A model generated the notes under the pieces. That model saw nothing but the letters and a program-made list of their open reading frames with translations, searched no databases and was not told the origin of the DNA. Positions 24,111-28,328 of a stretch of DNA of 28,328 nt are shown here, one piece after another. Source of the DNA: a virus; IMG/VR virus record IMGVR_UViG_3300037189_001297, positions 1 through 28,328 of that record; one strand, 5' to 3'. The position numbers and the translations under genes were made by a program. The first letter of the stretch is position 1. Every line of letters begins with the position of its first letter.

Positions 24111-24302
24111 TCACTTCATGGTACCCCGTGTTTTACCCCGCTGGCAGCAGCCATCCGCAGCTTTAACGTAACCACCTTTTTTCATATTAGCCGTATCGCC
24201 AGAAGCGCTATACGTAGATGGTTTGGGTAGCCCGTCTTCCGTTTTGGTAGATTTACCAGAAGGAAGGCCATATTTTTTAATATATTCTGCAATTAACCGC
24301 AT
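24111..24302 (-). CDS. Small tagged protein, 63 aa
   Basis: The preferred start is ATG at 24302 (MRLIAEYIKKYGLPSGK), five bases after AGGA; a GTG at 24314 would directly abut the previous stop. An N-terminal amphipathic helix (1-11) is followed by a polar linker (12-38). Then NMKKGGYVKAADGCCQRGKT (39-58) and RGTMK complete the tag. The Arg of RADG is replaced by Ala and two cysteines take the place of x-A. This is the smallest protein here that carries the complete tag, so the tag makes up more than one third of it. Function is unknown. Confidence 0.72.
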   Translation of the reverse strand: MRLIAEYIKKYGLPSGKSTKTEDGLPKPSTYSASGDTANMKKGGYVKAADGCCQRGKTRGTMK

Positions 24303-24314
24303 AACTATCCTCAC

Positions 24315-24590
24315 TCAGTCACGATACCCGCCACCAGCGGCTTTGTACTTCTTAGCAACCAACTGTGCCTTACGGGCTGACCACTGACCTGCACCGGTGC
24401 CGTGGGTTGCTGCGGCTTTAACCTGACTTACAATCCGCTTGCGCAGCTCAGGTTTGGTGTAGTTACCGGCAGCATTGACCTTCCCACCTTCAGCGTACTG
24501 CGTGAAGTCGGTGTCATCCCGACGGGCTTTCTTCTTCCCGCCGGGCATCTTGGAAGGGTTGATTGCACCCATGCCACGTGAGTAGCGCAT
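24315..24590 (-). CDS. Small basic protein with conserved 'GQWSARKAQLVAKKYK' C-terminus, 91 aa
   Basis: The N-terminus RYSRGMGAINPSKMPGGKKK (2-21) and the following TQYAEGGKV (30-38) are a phage-type module. The C-terminal part, AAGNYTKPELRKRIVSQVKA (40-59) then GAGQWSARKAQLVAKKYKAA (66-85) and GGGYRD, is a compact basic helical domain. I recall it in small proteins of phages, large DNA viruses and some eukaryotic algae, listed as of unknown function (perhaps DUF5872; not certain). It has the KGGxV-like element (EGGKV) but lacks the RADG tag. It begins two bases after the stop of the 265-aa gene, and the 63-aa gene follows at once. Confidence 0.74.
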   Translation of the reverse strand: MRYSRGMGAINPSKMPGGKKKARRDDTDFTQYAEGGKVNAAGNYTKPELRKRIVSQVKAAATHGTGAGQWSARKAQLVAKKYKAAGGGYRD

Positions 24591-24591
24591 A

Positions 24592-25389
24592 TCAGCACTT
24601 ACCGCCGTACTTCATACCTTTAGTAGCACCAGCCATTTTTACCATGGTGCCCTTGGTCTTGCCCTTGGAGGCAATACCGTCACGGCTAGGGGCAGCAGTG
24701 CGAACCGAACCCATCTTCGAAGGGGCAACCATGCCGCCTTTTGCATATTTCTTGGTCTTCATTTCAGCCTCTTCATGTTTAACCATGGATTTAGGTGCGC
24801 CCTTCTTCTTCATAAACGCAATTTCCTTACCTACCATCTTCTTCGACTCAGCGACGCCGCCTTTTTTCATAGGAGCTGCTGCTGGCGCTGGTGTTGATGC
24901 AGGTGCTGCCTTGGCTGCTGGCTTGGCTGCTGGCTTAGCCCCCATGCTGCGGCTTATAGTACCCACACCACGTTTCAGCGCACGGGCCATGCCGCCACCA
25001 AACATTTTCTTAGTCTCTTTCACACTGCCTCCTTTTTTCATCGGTGCGCCTTGGCTAGCCGCTGGTGTTGCTCCGCTTTTCTGTGCTTGCATATCAGCAA
25101 GTGCTTTCGATGCACCAGCATCAGGAGTTGCTGGAGCACCTTGCTGTGCTTTCTGCATAGCAGCAAACTTTGCTGGGTCGAGTGCAGTTAAACCCGACTT
25201 TGGAGCTTGTTGGCCCATAGCACCACCAGCTCCGGGCATCGCCTTGCCACGCAGCATGTCAGACATAAACTGCATTTGCTTTGGGTTAGCTTGCTGACCC
25301 ATAGGCCCCATACGCCCACCCATAGGTGGGCGTGCCGCAGCCATGCGTGAACTCATACCGCCACCAAACATTTTCTTCGTCTTAGCCAT
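24592..25389 (-). CDS. Modular Met/Lys/Ala/Gly-rich protein with repeated motifs and a tag, 265 aa
   Basis: TKKMFGGGM occurs twice (4-12 and 126-134) and MKKGG twice (117-121 and 174-178). The part between is Pro/Ala/Gln-rich and disordered-looking. VGKEIAFMKKKGAPKSMVKH (186-205) is a basic helix familiar from other phage small proteins. YAKGGMV (215-221) precedes a tag variant, SRDGIASKGKTKGTM (235-249), in which one Arg is Lys and the Ala of RADG is missing. Unlike in its neighbours the tag is not terminal: 16 residues follow, ending in YGGKC. The internal repeats suggest growth by duplication of one module. Function is unknown. Confidence 0.74.
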   Translation of the reverse strand: MAKTKKMFGGGMSSRMAAARPPMGGRMGPMGQQANPKQMQFMSDMLRGKAMPGAGGAMGQQAPKSGLTALDPAKFAAMQKAQQGAPATPDAGASKALADMQAQKSGATPAASQGAPMKKGGSVKETKKMFGGGMARALKRGVGTISRSMGAKPAAKPAAKAAPASTPAPAAAPMKKGGVAESKKMVGKEIAFMKKKGAPKSMVKHEEAEMKTKKYAKGGMVAPSKMGSVRTAAPSRDGIASKGKTKGTMVKMAGATKGMKYGGKC

Positions 25390-25391
25390 AA

Positions 25392-25772
25392 TTAAGCCCT
25401 CGTCTTTCCACGAATAGCGCAGCCATCTGCGCGTTTAGAGGCGGATGAAACCTTACCTCCCTTTTTAAACCCCAGCCGGGGAAACTGATTGCCTAACGCA
25501 TCACCACCACCTACATTGATGGGGTCAGATTGCTGCATAGGCATAGTGTTAGTCTGTGCAACGGTAGGGCCGGGAGATGTCTGATACGCGCCGTTGTTAG
25601 CCGTAACATCTCCACCATCAACGCCACCACCCATTGCAAACTTCTTCGTGCGCTTGTCCGCAGCAGAAAAGTCCTTACCCACCTTTTGTGGTACACCGAC
25701 CTTCTTAGCAAACTTAGGGTTGTGCGCAACAGCGTTCATAAAGTCCGACTGTTTTTTAGTTGAGCTTGGCAT
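25392..25772 (-). CDS. Tagged protein with 'KKQSDFMNAVAHNPKFAKKVG' N-terminus, 126 aa
   Basis: Residues 6-39 (KKQSDFMNAVAHNPKFAKKV, then GVPQKVGKDFSAAD) form a conserved helical domain that I recall at the start of many short phage proteins of unknown function. KRTKKFAMGGGVDGG (40-54) resembles the TKKMFGGG element of the adjacent 265-aa protein. A polar Asn/Thr/Pro-rich linker follows. The C-terminus is GFKKGGKV (101-108) and SSASKRADGCAIRGKTRA (109-126), a complete tag. Its ATG overlaps the preceding stop by one base (TGATG). It probably acts with the other tagged proteins, perhaps inside the virion; this is inference. Confidence 0.76.
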   Translation of the reverse strand: MPSSTKKQSDFMNAVAHNPKFAKKVGVPQKVGKDFSAADKRTKKFAMGGGVDGGDVTANNGAYQTSPGPTVAQTNTMPMQQSDPINVGGGDALGNQFPRLGFKKGGKVSSASKRADGCAIRGKTRA

Positions 25773-26617
25773 CAGACTGTCCTTCCACGAGTTTTACCGC
25801 GCTGTGCGATACCGTCTGCACGCTTAGACGCAGACGATTTAACAGCTCCGCCTTTGGCATACGACTTAACCTCACCACCTTTTTTATGCCCGACGCTACC
25901 CCGCTCGAATAAACCTTTATTCCAACCGCCTCTCATAGCCTCTCGGGATTTTCTAAGGCGCTCTTCAGTTAAAAATGTATTTCTAGGGCCAAAACCGGAC
26001 GACTCCTTTTTGACACTCTTATCAGTATTAGCTGCTGCTTTCTTTTCTGCCACTGGGGCCGAATTAGAATTAGAACTTGCGCTATTGCGTTTCTCTTCAG
26101 CTTTCTTAACAAGAGGGTTTTCAGGCTCAAACTTAATACCTTGATCGCTATATAGCTTATCGATCTGCGCGGATGTTGGGGCTTTGTTTGAATGCTTAGT
26201 TTTAGGGTACGCCGCAGCTTGTTTTTCAGGATAAGGCTTAGACGGACGATCCTCGTTAGCTACATAATTAGATTTCTTAGTAGCGTTTGAATCCCTAGTT
26301 GTATTCGTACCTGTTGAAGATTTTTTAACAGGTGCAGTTTTATTGGAAGTAGTTTTATCGGAAGTAGTCGTATCACCAAATTTGTAATTTGGGTCGCCTC
26401 CAACCATATAGTCTTCAGCTTGCCTACGTTCGGCGTCAGTAAACTCTTTCTTCGGCTCTTCCTTAGGCTTAAGGTTTTCGACTACTGCATCCTTAGCGGC
26501 CTTGTCCTTACTTTTAGACCCACGACCCCACATATAGCCAAGGCCACCGATCAAGGCCAAGCTGCCTAAGTCAGAAGATAGGCCTCCGCCACGAAATCGT
26601 TTAGTCTTTTGCTTCAT
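25772..26617 (-). CDS. Tagged Lys/Ser/Asn-rich protein with N-terminal glycine-rich hydrophobic segment, 281 aa
   Basis: The protein begins KQKTKRFRGGGLSSDLGSLA (2-21), of which KTKRFRGGGLSS resembles KTKKMFGGGMSS of the 265-aa protein. A short hydrophobic segment (about 15-31) may touch a membrane. Residues about 35-215 are a polar, low-complexity Lys/Ser/Thr/Asn/Pro region. A conserved-looking helical part FLTEERLRKSREAMRGGWNK (about 215-234) follows. Two KGG elements, HKKGGEVK (244-251) and YAKGGAVK (253-260), precede RADGIAQRGKTRGR (266-279). GAGG upstream of ATG gives a weak ribosome binding site. It shares one base with the next gene (TGATG). Function is unknown; architecture suggests a linker between two anchors. 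Confidence 0.74.
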   Translation of the reverse strand: MKQKTKRFRGGGLSSDLGSLALIGGLGYMWGRGSKSKDKAAKDAVVENLKPKEEPKKEFTDAERRQAEDYMVGGDPNYKFGDTTTSDKTTSNKTAPVKKSSTGTNTTRDSNATKKSNYVANEDRPSKPYPEKQAAAYPKTKHSNKAPTSAQIDKLYSDQGIKFEPENPLVKKAEEKRNSASSNSNSAPVAEKKAAANTDKSVKKESSGFGPRNTFLTEERLRKSREAMRGGWNKGLFERGSVGHKKGGEVKSYAKGGAVKSSASKRADGIAQRGKTRGRTV

Positions 26618-26622
26618 GATTA

Positions 26623-26862
26623 CTACCCTCTTTGCGCGATGAGCTGGTCAATTTTTGCTTCCAGCTTGTTAAAGCGTTGGTCAATGTGCGTAGTAATTCG
26701 GTCAACTTCTGCATTAGTGACGTTGTCACGGGCCACCTCCACACGAGTATCATTAAGGAGTCGTTCGACAGTGTCGAGCTTCCTAATCTTTTCAACTGCA
26801 ACAAAACCTAACACTGCGAGTAGCACGGTTAGGACGACGTTCCATATAGCAATCGCTTCCAT
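26623..26862 (-). CDS. Small membrane protein with coiled coil, 79 aa
   Basis: The N-terminal hydrophobic span (about 4-24, ending LLAVLGFVAVE) is followed by a charged helical region with DTVERLLNDTRVEVARDNVT (30-49), then a coiled coil DRITTHIDQRFNKLEAKIDQ (54-73). It looks like a phage single-span inner-membrane protein with an exposed coiled coil. The layout matches that of the 89-aa and 83-aa proteins elsewhere in this window, though sequence similarity is low. The start codon is directly adjacent to the preceding TAA. It could be a spanin-like or superinfection-related protein; nothing decides this. Confidence 0.65.
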   Translation of the reverse strand: MEAIAIWNVVLTVLLAVLGFVAVEKIRKLDTVERLLNDTRVEVARDNVTNAEVDRITTHIDQRFNKLEAKIDQLIAQRG

Positions 26863-27117
26863 TTAACACTTCCATGCACGTAATGATTTATTGATTCTGC
26901 TATTCGGGTCGTTCGCGGTCTTAGACGAAGTCAGCTTCTTTTTCATGCCAGACATACGGGCACAAAATGACTTCTTCCTAGCCCCGCCTTCTGGTTGCGG
27001 TGCTTTTAGCCCGGGCTTCCCCGGATTAGCTGCGTTGTACGAAGCCCGACCTTTGGCGTTCAAGCCGCCCTTCTCAGACTTACCTTCCTTGCGCTGCCAT
27101 GCTGGAGTCTTAGCCAT
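26863..27117 (-). CDS. DUF6321-like small basic protein, 84 aa
   Basis: The whole sequence matches my memory of the DUF6321 family: AWQRKEGKSEKGGLNAKGRA (6-25), SYNAANPGKPGLKAPQPEGG (26-45), KKSFCARMSGMKKKLTSSKT (48-67) and ANDPNSRINKSLRAWKC (68-84). Members are found in phages, especially marine ones, and have no known function. The protein is strongly basic and Gly/Lys-rich, with two cysteines (52 and the terminal 84). It has no membrane segment. It starts two bases after the 266-aa structural gene and abuts the membrane protein that follows. High conservation suggests a role in the virion or in nucleic-acid handling; this is inference. Confidence 0.82.
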   Translation of the reverse strand: MAKTPAWQRKEGKSEKGGLNAKGRASYNAANPGKPGLKAPQPEGGARKKSFCARMSGMKKKLTSSKTANDPNSRINKSLRAWKC

Positions 27118-27119
27118 AA

Positions 27120-27920
27120 TTAAATATACCCCGCGTCGTAGCTGTTAGCCACTAATAACAAAATAAACATCGAAGAAACACCGTTGTTATTGGAACTAGC
27201 AAGTGCTGTTGCCTCAAGCGTAGTTTTTTCTGGAACAGCTAATGGGTACTCAAACACATAGTCCGCTACACCATTATTGACAGTCGTGACTGCGGCAGTG
27301 CGACGAATGTTGTCGGTGCCACGGGTTAAAAGTCGCCCCTCAACTTGGGCAGACCCGCCTGCTTGACCCGCCGAAAACAGACCCTGAGACACATACCCCG
27401 TATACCCTGCTGGGATGGTGTAGCTGCCCGTGATCGTGGTGTTGTAGTCAAACTTAATGATGTCGTATATGGTCGCAGGGACACCAGCAGTCACGGTACC
27501 TGTGCCGATATAAATGTCACCTGCGGCACTGTTTCCAGAACCTGCCGTTAATACATAAGCATAGTTAATCCGAAGCAGCGACGCAGTCATCGTCACAGCC
27601 GTTTGACCATTCAAGACAACAGTTTCTGACACTTCGTTGTAATTGGCATCAAGACCCTGCACAACGACCGTGCGGGCACCTGTACCTGCGGCTGTGTCGT
27701 TAGCGCTGGTAGAGCTGACCTTCATCTGCAAAGCAGCCGCAGGGAAATTAATCAGGCTCGGCAAAGGCCAGACAGCTACTTGAGCTGTGTCTACATCAGA
27801 GTTAAAGCCAAACACCGTCACGTTGCGGTGAAAGGCAATTTGCCCGCGAGCGACTTGCAACTCAAACGGCTCGTACAAGCCTCTCTGAGTTACGGAAGAA
27901 ACTTTTCCGTAATTAGCCAT
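27120..27920 (-). CDS. Virion structural protein, 266 aa
   Basis: ATG at 27920 (MANYGKVSSVTQRGLYEPFE) is preferred over an upstream ATG at 27941, because phage proteins of this kind usually start here and the overlap with the upstream gene is then only eight bases. Key blocks are FHRNVTVFGFNSDVDTAQ, VSSTSANDTAAGTGARTVVV, QGLDANYNEVSETVVLNGQT and YIGTGTVTAG, followed by strand-rich domains ending in NSYDAGYI. The 'SANDTAAGTGARTV...GLDANYNEVSE' set is a common virion motif in uncultured aquatic podoviruses (from memory). It is likely a head or head-decoration protein, as it follows the head end of the operon. No signal peptide is present. Confidence 0.76.
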   Translation of the reverse strand: MANYGKVSSVTQRGLYEPFELQVARGQIAFHRNVTVFGFNSDVDTAQVAVWPLPSLINFPAAALQMKVSSTSANDTAAGTGARTVVVQGLDANYNEVSETVVLNGQTAVTMTASLLRINYAYVLTAGSGNSAAGDIYIGTGTVTAGVPATIYDIIKFDYNTTITGSYTIPAGYTGYVSQGLFSAGQAGGSAQVEGRLLTRGTDNIRRTAAVTTVNNGVADYVFEYPLAVPEKTTLEATALASSNNNGVSSMFILLLVANSYDAGYI

Positions 27921-28197
27921 AGAACACCGTTGCAGTTGCACCAGCAGGTGTAGTCACGTAAACGTCGGTGGTGCAAAGAATACCTTCGCCCGGAAAGAGC
28001 ATATACACACCCCCCGCCACAGCAGGTGTAGTGTAAGAAAACACCACAGAACCGCTTGTGCCACCATCCTTGATCGTAATTGAACCGGGGGTAGCACCAT
28101 GACTAATCGCAACAGCGCGTACGCGAGTACGGTCTGCGAATGCCGTAGTGCTAGTCCCCGCAGCACATGCTGCCGATTTAACGTCTGTTTGCATCAT
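27913..28197 (-). CDS. Small beta-rich virion protein, 94 aa
   Basis: The protein begins MMQTDVKSAACAAGTSTTAF and contains RTRVRAVAISHGATPGSITI, SGSVVFSYTTP and GVYMLFPGEGI before a short TPAGATATVFYG end. This is an all-beta layout typical of small phage coat or decoration proteins. AAAGGAG lies seven bases before ATG at 28197; an immediately following ATG at 28194 is an equal alternative. The stop overlaps the start of the 266-aa gene by eight bases. It is placed between the end of an upstream structural gene and the 266-aa virion protein. Exact role unknown. Confidence 0.72.
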   Translation of the reverse strand: MMQTDVKSAACAAGTSTTAFADRTRVRAVAISHGATPGSITIKDGGTSGSVVFSYTTPAVAGGVYMLFPGEGILCTTDVYVTTPAGATATVFYG

Positions 28198-28213
28198 GAT
28201 GATGCTCCTTTAC

Positions 28214-28328
28214 TTAGACGTTCTGCTGACCTACCAGCGGGTCGGCTACGAAGTAAGTGATGAAGCCACCAACAGTGCCAGCACCCGAAGTGTCGATGGT
28301 CACAGTAACGTAAGACAGCTCGCTAATA
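28214..28328 (-). CDS. C-terminus of an upstream virion protein (partial)
   Basis: The last 37 codons of a gene enter from the right edge: ISELSYVTVTIDTSGAGTVG then GFITYFVADPLVGQQNV and a TAA at 28214-28216. The alternating hydrophobic pattern is beta-like and suits a structural protein from the head region. The stop is 16 bases before the next start, with the ribosome binding site between. Too little is present to name it, though the expected head genes (coat, portal, terminase) should lie in this direction. Confidence 0.7.
   Translation of the reverse strand, partial: ISELSYVTVTIDTSGAGTVGGFITYFVADPLVGQQNV

Noticed and set aside
23581-24171. Plus-strand open frame (196 aa) opposite the 158-aa tagged gene
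   Set aside because: The poly-Pro stretch is the complement of the glycine run, and the product has no family features; it is a shadow frame.
24563-25297. Long plus-strand open frame (244 aa) opposite the tagged 265-aa gene
   Set aside because: It is a mirror of an Ala/Gly/Lys-rich gene, with a Phe/Ala/Pro-rich product, no ribosome binding site and direction opposite to every other gene.
27120-27941. Longer start for the 266-aa structural protein at ATG 27941
   Set aside because: It adds seven atypical residues before MANYG and increases the overlap with the upstream gene.

Overview
The window is a continuous late (virion assembly, lysis and DNA ejection) block of a tailed phage or prophage. 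All 37 supported genes lie on the minus strand and are read from right to left. Gaps are 0-40 bases, and many neighbours overlap as ATGA, TAATG or TGATG, so the block behaves as one long polycistronic unit. No promoter, terminator, tRNA, integrase, terminase, portal or complete capsid gene is visible; those head genes should lie beyond the right edge. The absence of a tape-measure or sheath gene, together with P22 gp10-like, gp4/gp11-like and SU10-adaptor-like proteins and large ejection-type proteins, suggests a short-tailed (podovirus-like) virion. The gene families resemble those of uncultured aquatic phages. A GH108 lysozyme with a 3-TM holin suggests a Gram-negative, probably proteobacterial, host. 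Host and habitat are inference.

Layout in transcription order. (1) 28328-27120: end of an upstream gene, a small virion-like protein and a 266-aa structural protein. (2) 27117-21507: small, mostly very basic proteins (a DUF6321-like protein, two membrane/coiled-coil proteins, and a family of proteins with a shared C-terminal tag), interspersed with probable connector parts (246-aa gp4/gp11-like protein, zinc ribbon protein). A 52-aa gene at 21764-21922 belongs here. (3) 21504-18963: SU10-type adaptor, two paralogous beta-rich virion proteins around a 96-aa protein, and two more small structural proteins. (4) 18953-8774: fibre/adhesin block with an 806-aa fibre, an 82-aa protein, a 400-aa repeat fibre and a 2098-aa adhesin. 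(5) 8759-6979: lysis block with two overlapping membrane proteins, holin and GH108 endolysin. (6) 6962-1: tail nozzle, small protein, two large Gly-rich internal/ejection proteins around a GNAT-like protein, and the start of another such gene.

The most notable signal is a peptide code shared by otherwise unrelated proteins. A KGGxV element occurs at 13 or so sites in about nine proteins, and five proteins in 23.6-26.6 kb end with or near a fuller tag (KGGxV, then R-A-D-G-x-A-x-R-G-K-T-R-G). Two copies differ at seven of 14 codons, all synonymously, so the peptide itself is under selection. A second element (TKKxFxxGGG) recurs in the same proteins. I propose, as inference, a virion targeting, docking or processing signal common to the small basic proteins and the ejection proteins. 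Other points of interest are a gene that appears to start at ATT behind a consensus Shine-Dalgarno, a 121-base out-of-frame overlap between two membrane proteins, and a Gly-rich adhesin domain split by a tandem-repeat insertion.
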